DNA from: an uncultured Collinsella sp.
Lineage (GTDB): Bacteria; Actinomycetota; Coriobacteriia; Coriobacteriales; Coriobacteriaceae
Direction of reading: 5' to 3'
DNA: 64,000 nt
Assembly (NCBI GenBank): GCA_900541235.1
Contig: UQIW01000001.1
Location: 186,001 to 250,000, forward strand
The notes under the pieces are model-generated. The model worked only from the letters and a program-made list of their open reading frames with translations. It was not told the origin of the DNA and did no database searches. The position numbers and the translations under genes are program-made. Each line of letters opens with the position of its first letter. The stretch's first letter is position 1. Below are positions 24,397-33,359 of this stretch, piece after piece.

Positions 24397-25914
24397 TTAC
24401 GCCAATTCGTGCATGAGATCACAGTTGCGTGCATACAATTCGTCAAAGATATGGCGGCGCGACACATATAACTCGTGGGCAGCCATATCGGGCACGATTG
24501 TTTGCGCAACGCCAAGGACTTGGGCGAGCTCATCCCACGATGCATAGGCGCCACCTGCGAGAGCTGCCATGATGGCATCACCGAAGCATGCGCCCACCGT
24601 AACCTTGGCAACCGAGACCTCGCGCCCGCATACGTCGGCGATAGCCTGCATCCAAACTGGATTCTTGGTTCCACCTCCGACAAGCATAATGCGCCCAATT
24701 GGCAGTCCATGCTCTCGCTCGATAATGTCGACATGGGATGCAACGGTATACGCGACGCCTTCCAAGGCGGCGCGAACCATATGGGCTCGCGTATGCCTTC
24801 CGGTCAGGCCAAAGAAGACGCCACGCGCCTCGGGATCGTTGAGCGGAGTACGCTCCCCCGCAAAGTACGGCAGACACAGGAGCCCATCGGCACCCGGCGC
24901 CACATCGGCGGCATCATGCGCCATAACCGAATAGGCATCGGGACCACCGTGACCCTCGGCCTCTACGGCGTCGCGATACAGCTCTTGGCGTAGCCACGAT
25001 GTGAGTGCGCCCGCCGTATTGGTCCCCGCGCAGATCCCGTAAGTTCCGGGAATGATAAACGTCCCTGGCCACAGGCGGGCATCATCGACCATATGATCAG
25101 CTAGGTAGATGAAATACGCCGTGCTCCCCAACTGAACCATCATATCGCCGGGACGGAATACACCCGTCGAAATGGCCTCGGCACCAGAGTCGCCCGTTCC
25201 CACTAAGACAGGTGTCCCCGCCGCGAGCCCCGTCGCCTCAGCCGCACGCTGCGTAATCACCCCGGCAATATCGGTAGCCGACATTACCTCCGCCATCTGG
25301 TCAGGCCGGCAGAAACGAGCACATTCCCGAGCATCAACCTTCCAAGTGTAGCGGTCGTATAGGGGAAGAAAATCCTCCGCCAAATAACGGTCCACCGTAA
25401 AACGCCCCGTCAACTTCGCGCACAGAAACGATGACGCCGTCAGGAACTTCGCGGCACGTTCGTGCACCTCGGGCATATTCTCCTTAAACCACAAGATCTT
25501 GGGAGCAATATCTGACGAACAGGGATCATGCCCGAAAAGCTCGCGTGCGCGATCTGACCCATATTCGGAAAGAAGCTCGTCGATCTGCGGCTTCGAACGT
25601 GCATCGACTCCATACAAAATCGCGGGCGCCAGCGCGTTGCACTCGGTGTCGACCGGTACGCAGTCGCAACCCAATGCGGAAAGGCCCACGCATCCGATCT
25701 GTGCCGCGTTAACCCCCGATCGCACCACCAGCTCGCGCGACAAGCGGCAAAAATCGCCCCACCAAACTGCCTCCGCATCATGCTGGTACCATCCATCACG
25801 CGGGTTCTCCGTCTCGTGTCCACAAGAGGCCTGGCAAACGATGTTGCATCGATCATCGATTAAAACGCCTTTAGAGGCGCTTGTCCCAATATCAATACCC
25901 AGATAGAGCGCCAT
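24397..25914 (-). CDS. FGGY-family carbohydrate kinase (xylulokinase-like)
   Basis: A 505-residue sugar kinase of the actin/hexokinase fold. It has LGIDIGTSASKGVL (phosphate 1), WWGDFCRLSRELV, GLSALGCDCVPVD, the catalytic Asp in GTGDSGAEAISTG, and the C-terminal GGGTKNPVWMQAIADVCG (adenosine motif). It phosphorylates a pentulose or related ketose; the exact sugar cannot be read from sequence. It is the last gene of the ten-gene catabolic operon, starting 6 bases after the BtpA-like stop. The 80 bases between it and tatD hold no recognised terminator. Confidence 0.88.
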   Translation of the reverse strand: MALYLGIDIGTSASKGVLIDDRCNIVCQASCGHETENPRDGWYQHDAEAVWWGDFCRLSRELVVRSGVNAAQIGCVGLSALGCDCVPVDTECNALAPAILYGVDARSKPQIDELLSEYGSDRARELFGHDPCSSDIAPKILWFKENMPEVHERAAKFLTASSFLCAKLTGRFTVDRYLAEDFLPLYDRYTWKVDARECARFCRPDQMAEVMSATDIAGVITQRAAEATGLAAGTPVLVGTGDSGAEAISTGVFRPGDMMVQLGSTAYFIYLADHMVDDARLWPGTFIIPGTYGICAGTNTAGALTSWLRQELYRDAVEAEGHGGPDAYSVMAHDAADVAPGADGLLCLPYFAGERTPLNDPEARGVFFGLTGRHTRAHMVRAALEGVAYTVASHVDIIEREHGLPIGRIMLVGGGTKNPVWMQAIADVCGREVSVAKVTVGACFGDAIMAALAGGAYASWDELAQVLGVAQTIVPDMAAHELYVSRRHIFDELYARNCDLMHELA

Positions 25915-25920
25915 AGGTGC

Positions 25921-26730
25921 CTACTCCCCTCGCGCCGTACGAGCGGCAGCCATAAAACGAGCTACCCGCTCAACATCAACCGGGGCATCCAGCTTTCCGT
26001 CGCGCTTTAAGCAGGTGCCGACAAACGCGCCATCGTAGTGAGCAAATACGTCAGCCACGGTATTTTCGCGACAACCGGTGCCACATACCACGGGTACTTC
26101 GCCAACACGCTCGCGGACTTCATCGGCAAGCTCGCCCGAAGCGCCACGACCGGCAGCCGAACCGCCGATGACCATCGCATCCGGAAGGCAATTAAAGAGA
26201 AGTGAATCGGCAATGTCCGCAGTCGTGCGGTCGTTGAGATAAACCTCCCCCTCGCTCGTGATGAAGTGAAAAAGCTTGAGGTCGTCCAGGCGCAGCGCCG
26301 CCTTGCGACGCATGGTGTGAGCGAAATCTCGGTTAATCAGCCCGAGATCACCGGCCCAGGCACCGCAAAAATTGCAGCGCGTGAACTGCGCGTCGACGGC
26401 AGCGCACAGCTCGATTGTGGCATCACCATCGTAAATAGCCTCAGCTCCCCAAGGAGTCGACAGATCATGGGACAGAGCCCCGATTACATAGCCCATCGAT
26501 GCAAGGGTTGGGGGAGAAACGTGCTGCTCATAGGGCATCGAGAGCTCATTGGTAATCAAAATGCCATCGACACCGCCCTGCTGCAACGCCTCGAGATCGC
26601 GCTTGGCGGCTTCCACGACCTGCGACACGCTTCCGCCCGGGTAATACAGCGGATCGCCCGGCAGAGGACGCAGGTGCAGCATTCCGATAACCGGCTTTTC
26701 GGTCTTGAACATCGAAGCTAGAAACGACAT
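25921..26730 (-). CDS. BtpA/SgcQ-family TIM-barrel protein
   Basis: A 269-residue BtpA/SgcQ-family protein: VIGMLHLRPLPGDPLYYPGG at the start, GVDGILITNELSMPY, CNFCGAWAGDLGLINRDF, and MVIGGSAAGRGASGE then PVVCGTGCRENTVADVFAHYDGAFVGTCLKRDG. BtpA was named for photosystem I assembly, SgcQ is in an E. coli sugar operon; the enzymatic activity is unknown, though the phosphate-binding-like GTG...VGT end suggests a phosphosugar ligand. ATG 26730 follows AAGGAGCACG; the ATG 15 bases earlier has no site. It lies between the YjbQ and FGGY kinase genes. Confidence 0.88.
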   Translation of the reverse strand: MSFLASMFKTEKPVIGMLHLRPLPGDPLYYPGGSVSQVVEAAKRDLEALQQGGVDGILITNELSMPYEQHVSPPTLASMGYVIGALSHDLSTPWGAEAIYDGDATIELCAAVDAQFTRCNFCGAWAGDLGLINRDFAHTMRRKAALRLDDLKLFHFITSEGEVYLNDRTTADIADSLLFNCLPDAMVIGGSAAGRGASGELADEVRERVGEVPVVCGTGCRENTVADVFAHYDGAFVGTCLKRDGKLDAPVDVERVARFMAAARTARGE

Positions 26731-26763
26731 AACGTGCTCCTTCATAGGGTTATTGCAGGGACG

Positions 26764-27192
26764 TTACTCCCCCAGCACCTCGACGTACACTTTTCGCTTC
26801 TGCGGACCGTCAAACTCCGCAAGATAGATGTTCTGGGCACCTCCGCACACGATGTGGCCATCTTGGACGGGAAAGAAGCAACTGTTTCCACAAATCATGC
26901 TCTTGATATGCCCACAGGAGTTGTTGCCGGTGGCTCCATAGCTCGGCAGGAAGTGTGCATGCGCATAGGGGGCATCGAGTGGGGCGATGCGATCAAGCGT
27001 CTCCATAAGATCCGTCTCCACGCAGGGCAGCCCCTCGTTTACCACGATTCCACAGGTCGTATGCGACAAAATAATCGCTGCCAAGCCATTGGTCACCGAG
27101 CTGCGTTCGATGGCAGCGTGCACGTCTTCGGTAATATCGATGAACTGGTCCGGAGCAGTCGATAGATAGCTCAATGTCTCGAGCGTCACCAT
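26764..27192 (-). CDS. YjbQ/UPF0047-family protein
   Basis: A 142-residue member of UPF0047: SHTTCGIVVNE near residue 43, GHIKSMICGNS, and the C-terminal signature GGAQNIYLAEFDGPQKRKVYVEVLG. E. coli YjbQ has reported weak thiamine phosphate synthase activity; the physiological role is unknown. It starts 2 bases after the upstream amidohydrolase and is embedded in the catabolic operon, which suggests a role in sugar-phosphate or metabolite-damage chemistry specific to this pathway. Confidence 0.88.
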   Translation of the reverse strand: MVTLETLSYLSTAPDQFIDITEDVHAAIERSSVTNGLAAIILSHTTCGIVVNEGLPCVETDLMETLDRIAPLDAPYAHAHFLPSYGATGNNSCGHIKSMICGNSCFFPVQDGHIVCGGAQNIYLAEFDGPQKRKVYVEVLGE

Positions 27193-27194
27193 GT

Positions 27195-28055
27195 TTACTC
27201 ATCCCCTTCAAGAAAACGCAGGGCATTACCCCAGTAGAGCCTTTCTCGCGCATCGTCGCGCATGGGCACGGTATCGAGCGCCCGCTTGAGTTTGAATGCA
27301 CGGAAGCGCGGCGTATTGCTGGCGAACATCACTTGATGCGATAGCGCGCGCTCATACCAAAGCGGCCCCATATCGACCGTGAAAAGACGCTGCATCATCT
27401 CCTCGGGCGAATCGATGTAAGTGATAGAGGTGTCCGTGTAGCAGTTGGGATACTTGAGCAGCATCGCCACGGTCTCGCGCACCCAGGGCCAGCCAAAGTG
27501 GGTCAAACTAAAGCGCACATTTGGATGCGTTGCGATTGTGTGCTCAAATGCAAGCGGGTTACTGCGCGAGAGCTCTGCGCCAGGCTCCCAAGACATACCG
27601 GCATGGAAAACCACCGGCTTGTTATAGCGCTCGCACAGCTCGTAAAGCGGCTCGGCCACAGCATCATCGGGGGCAAAACCCTGCTTTGCCGGATGCAGAC
27701 AAAGCCCCTTTGCCCCCAACTCGGTAAAGGCGCGCTCCAATTCGTCTGCGGCACCGCTCACCTGCGGATCTACGCTCGCAAATCCCCACAGACGATCGGG
27801 GTGCGCGGCAACCAGCATGGCAATCTGGTCATTAGTGCCAAAATGCCCTCCGCATGCCGTGGTTACATCGAGCGGCATGAGCACACTCTTCTGCACGTCG
27901 CAGACGTCCATCTCGACTTGAAGCTCATCCCAATCCATGGGGCCCATATGCCCCATACCATATTCTCGTGACCAAAAACCGAATCCATCAGGCTCATCAC
28001 CCGGCGTACAGATCTCGCCGTAGAGCATAGGATGGACCAACATGTCGATAACCAT
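27195..28055 (-). CDS. Amidohydrolase-2 family metal-dependent hydrolase
   Basis: A 286-residue TIM-barrel amidohydrolase of the ACMS-decarboxylase/amidohydrolase-2 type: MVIDMLVHPML at the N terminus (His in VHP, no HxH), GLCLHPAKQG, PVVFHAGMSWEPG (His), FSLTHFGWPWVRE (His), and HQVMFASNTPR where family members often have Asp. Such enzymes hydrolyse or decarboxylate small carboxylates or lactones. ATG 28055 follows AAAGGAGT. It lies between the second PfkB kinase and YjbQ in the operon. Confidence 0.85.
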   Translation of the reverse strand: MVIDMLVHPMLYGEICTPGDEPDGFGFWSREYGMGHMGPMDWDELQVEMDVCDVQKSVLMPLDVTTACGGHFGTNDQIAMLVAAHPDRLWGFASVDPQVSGAADELERAFTELGAKGLCLHPAKQGFAPDDAVAEPLYELCERYNKPVVFHAGMSWEPGAELSRSNPLAFEHTIATHPNVRFSLTHFGWPWVRETVAMLLKYPNCYTDTSITYIDSPEEMMQRLFTVDMGPLWYERALSHQVMFASNTPRFRAFKLKRALDTVPMRDDARERLYWGNALRFLEGDE

Positions 28056-28082
28056 TTCGTACTCCTTTCCAGGCATTTAACC

Positions 28083-28883
28083 CTAGTACGGCTCAAACGA
28101 ACCAATCACTCGGGACGACAGCTCAGCGCCCGCCTTCATACACGCCGGAATATCAAGGCCATCGATCACGCCCTTGGTAAACCCGGCAATATACGAGTCG
28201 CCGGCACCCACGGTATTAACGACCTTCTCCGCCGGTACGATCCCGCACTCATAGAAGCGCTCACCGTCATAGGCAATGCTTCCCTTCTCGCCAAGCGTGG
28301 CAACCGCAACGCGCGGTCCCAATTCCTGCATGTGGCGTACCCAGTCTCGCAGCTCCGGAGTGTCCTCTTCAAACGACATGAACGCATAGTCTACGTAAGG
28401 AAAATGAGCCTCGCATGCATATTCGGGATCCTGGCTGAACACCGAGAAGTCCATAACCACCGTCTTGCCCGCATCATGCCATTCGGGCAGAAGGTCCAAA
28501 CAATTGCCAAACAGGTCGGTGTGAATGATGTCGTGCTCTAGGATAAACGCCCGGTCGTCTTCATTCGGACGATATGTCTCCATTACGCCATCGATTGCCT
28601 CGAGATGCACGCGATCGACGCCGTCTTTCAATGCCATGAGCATCACCGAGGTGTCGCCATCCTCCACCCGCAGATGAGAGATATCAAACCCCTCAGCGGC
28701 CAGCGCCTCTCTCATCTTGTCTCCGTACTCGTCCTTGCCGACAACCGACACGGCGGATACCGAAACGCCCATTCGTGCAAGATGGATACCCCAGTCAATG
28801 CCGTTACCAGTCGGATAGAACACGCCGATGTTTTGATAGACGTCCGCGCAGCAAAAACCAGCCGCACACGCTTTAATACCCAT
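28083..28883 (-). CDS. PfkB-family sugar kinase, FrlD-like (second copy)
   Basis: A 266-residue ribokinase-fold kinase. GNGIDWGIHLARMG corresponds to the sugar-binding GGxxxN-type motif but with the glycine pair altered (PTGNGIDWG). VNTVGAGDSYIAGF is the ATP/anion-hole motif with the catalytic Asp. It is most like fructoselysine 6-kinase. It is paralogous to the kinase at 29006-29869; a terminator-like hairpin (28901-28935) separates the two, so this copy and the genes after it may be expressed at a lower or conditional level. ATG 28883 follows GGAGAAGACC. Confidence 0.85.
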   Translation of the reverse strand: MGIKACAAGFCCADVYQNIGVFYPTGNGIDWGIHLARMGVSVSAVSVVGKDEYGDKMREALAAEGFDISHLRVEDGDTSVMLMALKDGVDRVHLEAIDGVMETYRPNEDDRAFILEHDIIHTDLFGNCLDLLPEWHDAGKTVVMDFSVFSQDPEYACEAHFPYVDYAFMSFEEDTPELRDWVRHMQELGPRVAVATLGEKGSIAYDGERFYECGIVPAEKVVNTVGAGDSYIAGFTKGVIDGLDIPACMKAGAELSSRVIGSFEPY

Positions 28884-28900
28884 GGTCTTCTCCAATGCTC

Positions 28901-28935
28901 AAAAGGGGACCCACCACATGGCGAGCCCCCTTTTT
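28901..28935 (-). terminator. Internal terminator or attenuator between the two kinases
   Basis: The minus strand reads AAAAAGGGGGCTCGCC, ATGT, GGTGGGTCCCCTTTT: a long stem with flanking A and T runs. It ends about 18 bases before the downstream kinase start, so partial read-through is probably needed for the distal half of the operon. Confidence 0.75.
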
Positions 28936-29005
28936 CGCGTTTCGCTTATTGTTTTGCATCGGCTGTCCAAGGCCTCATAGCCAGACCGCCGTACGCTTTC
29001 TTAAG

Positions 29006-29869
29006 CTATTCGACGATTGGCGCTCCGTGGCCCCAAGAACCTTCCATGCCGCACACGGTCGAGGCAAACCCGGCAGCAAAGTCGAGCGCGCGCTCGATGG
29101 CCTCGGCGCCATCCTCACCGCGCTTGGCGGAATCGAGATAGCACATCAAAAACGAGGTGAGGAACGAGTCGCCCGCCCCCATGGTGTCCTTCATGTCCGT
29201 TACCGGTTTGGCCAGCTGGCGGTAATAACGCTCGCCGTCGTAAGCAATGCAGCCCTCGGCGCCCGCCGTAGCCGACACAAAACGCGGACCCAGGCCCTTC
29301 ACCCATGCCAGACGCTCGCGAATCTCGTCCTCACTCGCAGCATCCGCCGCACTAAAGAAAGCAAAATCGACGTAGGGCGCAATCTGCTCGTAGTACTCGT
29401 CGGTGGAGTCGTCCGAAAAGTCAAAAGAGACCGTGACGCCCGCAGCCTTCAACTTGGGAAGCTCGCGCTCGGTAAAGCAATAGTTGCCCGAATGAACCAC
29501 ATCGAACTGCTTCATGTACGCAAGGTCAAAGCGATTGAGGACATAGCGCGCATCGCCACGGATACCGCCCTCGTTGGAGCCGAGGAAGACACGGTCACCG
29601 TCGACGACGGTCACGCGAGCCGCTCCGTTCTCGCCAATCATCTGCTCGCACTTGTCAAGCTCGATACCCTCATCCTCGAGGCTTGCAATGACATGCTCGG
29701 CAGCGGCATCATTGCCAAAAATTCCCATGTATGCGGAGCGTGCGGCACCGCATTTCTTGGCATAAACGGCGAAGTTCACCGCATTGCCGCCAGGATACAT
29801 GGTGTGGATATGCTCGTAGCGATCGACGACGTTGTCGCCAAATCCGAGCGCGTTAACGTTAAATGCCAT
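29006..29869 (-). CDS. PfkB-family sugar kinase, FrlD-like (first copy)
   Basis: A 287-residue ribokinase-fold kinase resembling fructoselysine 6-kinase: LGFGDNVVDRYEHIHTMYPGGNAVNFAVYAKKCGA (sugar site GGNAVN), FSDDSTDEYY, and DTMGAGDSFLTSF with the catalytic Asp. With the adjacent FrlB-like deglycase it would phosphorylate the 6-position of a fructosamine before cleavage. It starts 14 bases after the deglycase gene. Confidence 0.9.
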   Translation of the reverse strand: MAFNVNALGFGDNVVDRYEHIHTMYPGGNAVNFAVYAKKCGAARSAYMGIFGNDAAAEHVIASLEDEGIELDKCEQMIGENGAARVTVVDGDRVFLGSNEGGIRGDARYVLNRFDLAYMKQFDVVHSGNYCFTERELPKLKAAGVTVSFDFSDDSTDEYYEQIAPYVDFAFFSAADAASEDEIRERLAWVKGLGPRFVSATAGAEGCIAYDGERYYRQLAKPVTDMKDTMGAGDSFLTSFLMCYLDSAKRGEDGAEAIERALDFAAGFASTVCGMEGSWGHGAPIVE

Positions 29870-29883
29870 GGCCTTTGTCCCTT

Positions 29884-30852
29884 CTAGTACTCGACAACAC
29901 CCATATAGCGACGGAAATCGGGGTCGTGATCAAACACCTTGCCGCGTGCAGCACGCAGCTCGCAGTTCATGGCGTAGAACAGCACCGGGTCCAGATAGGC
30001 GCGGACGCTCGCCGGCACGGCTTCCATACCGTACTCCCTGGCATCGAGCACCATCAGCGTATCGGTATGCGTCTTAAGAAACGCCAGGGCGCGCTCGTCC
30101 ATAGCACGGCACTCGCTGGAGCCCATCTGCAGGAAGTAAAAAACGCCATCCTGAGTAGCCTCGAAGGGGCCGTGGAAGTACTCGGCGGAGTGGATGTAGC
30201 TGCAGTGCTGCCACTGCATCTCCATAAGAGAGCAGATAGCGAAACCGTAGGTCTGGCTAAAGTTGGGACCGCTGCCCAGAATATAGAAGAACTCGTGCTC
30301 CTGGCAAAGCTTGGCAAAGCGATCGCCCAGCTCGGCATTTACCTTCTCGCGTGCCGGGGGAAGAATCTTATCCATCTCGGCGATACCGGCATACATATCG
30401 GCAAGATCGGCGTAGCCCTCCTGCTGATCGAGCAGCTCTGCCGCAAGCGACAGCGAAATACCAGCGGGAACCTCGGCCTGCGGCACGCCCTCGCCCCATG
30501 GGTAGACCCACGTGGTCCACTTGCCGGAGTCGATCTTGGATCCAGCGTTGTCGGTCTGGGCGATCACCGTAGCACCGGCAGCAAGGGCAATCTCGCAGCC
30601 CTCGACGACCTCCGGGGTGTTGCCGCTGTGGCTGCAAGCGATGACCAGGGACTTCTCGCCCAGACGACGCGGACGCATGATATCGAACTCGCGAGCCGTA
30701 TAGATATACGAAGTGAAGGTGGTTGCCTCGCGCTGCAGAAGCTCATGAGCCGGGATCAAATCGATCATGGAGCCACCGCAAGCAATCCAGTAGACACTGT
30801 CGAACTTGCCCTTCTCGGCAATTGCCTCTTTGATCAGATCGTGTGCGTTCAT
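29884..30852 (-). CDS. SIS-domain protein, FrlB-like fructosamine 6-phosphate deglycase
   Basis: A 322-residue protein with two SIS (phosphosugar isomerase) domains. The first has WIACGGSMIDL and IACSHSGNTPEVVEG; the second contains ILGSGPNFSQTYGFAICSLMEMQW and SAEYFHGPFE, where Glu and His match the catalytic pair described for E. coli FrlB. FrlB splits fructoselysine 6-phosphate into glucose 6-phosphate and lysine. ATG 30852 follows GAAAGGAACT; the longer frame to 30921 overlaps the upstream gene without support. Neighbouring FrlD- and FrlC-like genes support an Amadori-compound role, but the amino-acid part is unknown. Confidence 0.88.
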   Translation of the reverse strand: MNAHDLIKEAIAEKGKFDSVYWIACGGSMIDLIPAHELLQREATTFTSYIYTAREFDIMRPRRLGEKSLVIACSHSGNTPEVVEGCEIALAAGATVIAQTDNAGSKIDSGKWTTWVYPWGEGVPQAEVPAGISLSLAAELLDQQEGYADLADMYAGIAEMDKILPPAREKVNAELGDRFAKLCQEHEFFYILGSGPNFSQTYGFAICSLMEMQWQHCSYIHSAEYFHGPFEATQDGVFYFLQMGSSECRAMDERALAFLKTHTDTLMVLDAREYGMEAVPASVRAYLDPVLFYAMNCELRAARGKVFDHDPDFRRYMGVVEY

Positions 30853-30913
30853 ATCCAGTTCCTTTCTTGTTTGGCCGCAATCAATGACGTTGGCTGCGTG
30901 GCCGATAGTTGTT

Positions 30914-31765
30914 TTAGTCAATCAGATATTTCTCGAATGCGGCCATGTTCTTGGCATCTGCCGCCGCCGGGTCATCGTAGTAACGACCGTCCGTGATTTC
31001 CTGGCCCAGCATGCCGTCGAAACCATGGGCGTTGAGCGTGGCGACGAAGGCGTCCATATCGTGCTTGCCATCGCCCCACACCAGATGGCCATACGGGTCA
31101 CCGTCGATAAAGTGCATCTCGTGAATTGCCCCATCACCAAAGGCGGCAAACCAGTCCTCGAGCGTCTCGCCTGCAACGCCCATCGCGGTTGTATCAACCA
31201 TGGGCTGTAAGTACGGGCTCGCGACCTCGTCAATCATGCGCTTCGCATCGGAAACCGTCGTCACAAGGTTGCTCTCCTCGGGACGCAGGCTTTCCATCGT
31301 AAGCACCAGACCGTGCTCGCCGGCATACTCCGCCAGAATGGACAAGTGCTCGCGGCTGCGCTTCCAGGCTTCCTCGCGGTCCTCGTCCCAGTCGCCCCAG
31401 CCCGAGTTGATGGACATGCGGTCGCACCCAAGTACCTCGGCAAGCTCAATGCCGTGCTTAAAGTACGCCAAGCTGCGCTGTTCATGCAGCGGTTTGCGTG
31501 CGCAGTACTGCCAAGGATAGACAACATTCTCGGGACACAGAGTACGATACCTAAGCCCACGGTCTGCAGCCTTTTTCGCCAGGACCTCAGCCTCAAAGTA
31601 GCCCGTGTGGTCGAGCGTCACATGCGGCTCTGCACACCACAGCTCAATGGACTCAAAGCCCAAGCGCTGCTGCACATCAAGGAAGTAATCGAGCGACCAC
31701 ATGATGTAGTGGATATTCATGCCCGCAATCTGCTCGCGGTGCAGCGTCGGTTTGGATTCAGACAT
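30914..31765 (-). CDS. Sugar phosphate isomerase/epimerase, FrlC-like
   Basis: A 283-residue xylose-isomerase-like TIM barrel: MNIHYIMWSLDYFLDVQQRLGFESIELW at the start, MESLRPEESNLVTTV (metal Glu), MVDTTAMG (Asp), EMHFIDGDPYGHLVWGDG (His) and GQEITDGRYYDDP (Glu). The arrangement and MESL.PEESNL motif are as in fructoselysine 3-epimerase FrlC, which feeds psicoselysine into the pathway. It starts one base after the upstream amidohydrolase stop. Confidence 0.88.
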   Translation of the reverse strand: MSESKPTLHREQIAGMNIHYIMWSLDYFLDVQQRLGFESIELWCAEPHVTLDHTGYFEAEVLAKKAADRGLRYRTLCPENVVYPWQYCARKPLHEQRSLAYFKHGIELAEVLGCDRMSINSGWGDWDEDREEAWKRSREHLSILAEYAGEHGLVLTMESLRPEESNLVTTVSDAKRMIDEVASPYLQPMVDTTAMGVAGETLEDWFAAFGDGAIHEMHFIDGDPYGHLVWGDGKHDMDAFVATLNAHGFDGMLGQEITDGRYYDDPAAADAKNMAAFEKYLID

Positions 31766-31766
31766 C

Positions 31767-33350
31767 TTATGCCTCCTTATTTCGATCGAACACGATTTGT
31801 CCGTCCGACATCGTCATGTCAACCGCAAGATCGCGTGCGTCGCGATAATCGAGGTCGAACACATCCCGATCGAGCACGCAGATATCGGCAAGCTTGCCAA
31901 CCTCGAGCGTACCCAGCTCGTCTTCGCGCATCAGATCGTACGCGCCCCCGGCAGTCCAAGCACGCAAGAGCTCGACAAGCGTCAGCGCGTTGGCCTCATT
32001 CACGGGCAGTCCATCGTCGAAGTATCCGCCGCACGCACTGTAGATTGACTCGCCCAGGCTCGGAATCAGCAGCGGCAAATCCGTACCACAGCACACCGTG
32101 CATCCGGAATCTTCCATGCCGCGGCGATTCCAGCTGTGCAAAAGTCGCGTCTTGCCAATTTGTCGACGCATCATCGACAGGCAATCCTCGCGCCGGTCCA
32201 GCGTCAGAATCTGCGGATAGACCTCGCAAATTCCACCTAACTTGCCAAACTTGACAAGATCGGTCGGATCAGAGTTCTCGAGATCGGTAATCGCATGGCG
32301 GCGAAGCAACCGTCCATGCTCGTCTCGAGGCAGCGAGGCATAGAGCGCCACGGTGCGACGAACGGCGCCATCGCCCTGGCAATGCAAGGAATATCGGAAG
32401 CCGTCAGCATCAATTGCGCGCAGCTCGTTCTCAATCAGATCCCACTCGGGCTCCTCGACAACCGTCTTGCCGGCAGCGCCCGCATCGGCCGTGTCCTCAT
32501 AGGGGTCAATCATCTCGGCAAGCCCCGCCCATACGCCGCGATCGGTCATACGGTTGAAGCCAGAAAAACGAACGAACGGTCCCCGGAAGCGTTCTCGTGC
32601 CTCGCGGGCATATGCCAGATTTGCACCGGCACCCACCGGCTGCGACATCATAGAGACGCGAACCGTCAGCTCACCAGATTCCTCACGGCGAGCCATTTCG
32701 TCGGCAAAACCGTAGTAGTCATCAAACGCCATCTCCTTGATGGCGGTAACGCCGCGCTCGTTAAGCATGCTCATGTAGTCCGAATACCCCGCACGTACCT
32801 CGGGCAGCGCGAGGAAATCGCTCATCATGCGCCAGATCTTCTCGGCATAGCACGCCTGGGGTGTAAAGCCGTATCGTGCACTGGCGGCAGCATTGAGAAC
32901 GCAGGTCTCCGCACCCGGTGTAAAGCAGACGACAGGGATATCGCCAAAACAATCGTCAAACACAGCTGCCGTATTTGCGTTCTCGGCATCCGATGCCAAC
33001 GTTTCGGGTAGGCTGTGGCCAAAAGCCGCCGCGCAATCCGGATGATCTTCTTTCCATGCACGCAAGAGCGACACGGCCTCTTTGGCATCAGCGATGCCGG
33101 ACAGATCAGACCCCAACGTCCGCAGCGCCCAGCCTGTATAGAAGGTATGTACATCGATCAGGCCAGGCATGACGGTGCGGTCGCCCAGGTCAACTACCTC
33201 GTCCGCCTGGGTCAAATACGAAGCTACCTCACACTTGGTGCCAACAGCCTCAATTCGATTGCCACGGACCGCTACGAAACCTTCAAACGGCAGGTCCCCC
33301 GTACCGGTAAAGACGCTCTTAGACGTCAGGACCGTCAAACGATCAGACAT
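31767..33350 (-). CDS. Amidohydrolase family protein (YtcJ-like)
   Basis: A 527-residue amidohydrolase-3 type protein: N-terminal beta domain (FVAVRGNRIEAVG), barrel entry DRTVMPGLIDVHTFYTG, RYSLHCQGDGAVRRTV (His), GTDLPLLIPSLGESIYSACGG (Asp) and the C-terminal GTLEVGKLADICVLDRDVF. The usual HxH metal pair after PGxID is reduced to a single His (DVHTF), which is unusual and may change metal use. Substrates of YtcJ-like proteins include N-acyl amino acids and cyclic amides. ATG 33350 lies 9 bases after the transporter stop. It could release an amino acid from the imported compound. Confidence 0.85.
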   Translation of the reverse strand: MSDRLTVLTSKSVFTGTGDLPFEGFVAVRGNRIEAVGTKCEVASYLTQADEVVDLGDRTVMPGLIDVHTFYTGWALRTLGSDLSGIADAKEAVSLLRAWKEDHPDCAAAFGHSLPETLASDAENANTAAVFDDCFGDIPVVCFTPGAETCVLNAAASARYGFTPQACYAEKIWRMMSDFLALPEVRAGYSDYMSMLNERGVTAIKEMAFDDYYGFADEMARREESGELTVRVSMMSQPVGAGANLAYAREARERFRGPFVRFSGFNRMTDRGVWAGLAEMIDPYEDTADAGAAGKTVVEEPEWDLIENELRAIDADGFRYSLHCQGDGAVRRTVALYASLPRDEHGRLLRRHAITDLENSDPTDLVKFGKLGGICEVYPQILTLDRREDCLSMMRRQIGKTRLLHSWNRRGMEDSGCTVCCGTDLPLLIPSLGESIYSACGGYFDDGLPVNEANALTLVELLRAWTAGGAYDLMREDELGTLEVGKLADICVLDRDVFDLDYRDARDLAVDMTMSDGQIVFDRNKEA

Positions 33351-33359
33351 CACAACCAC

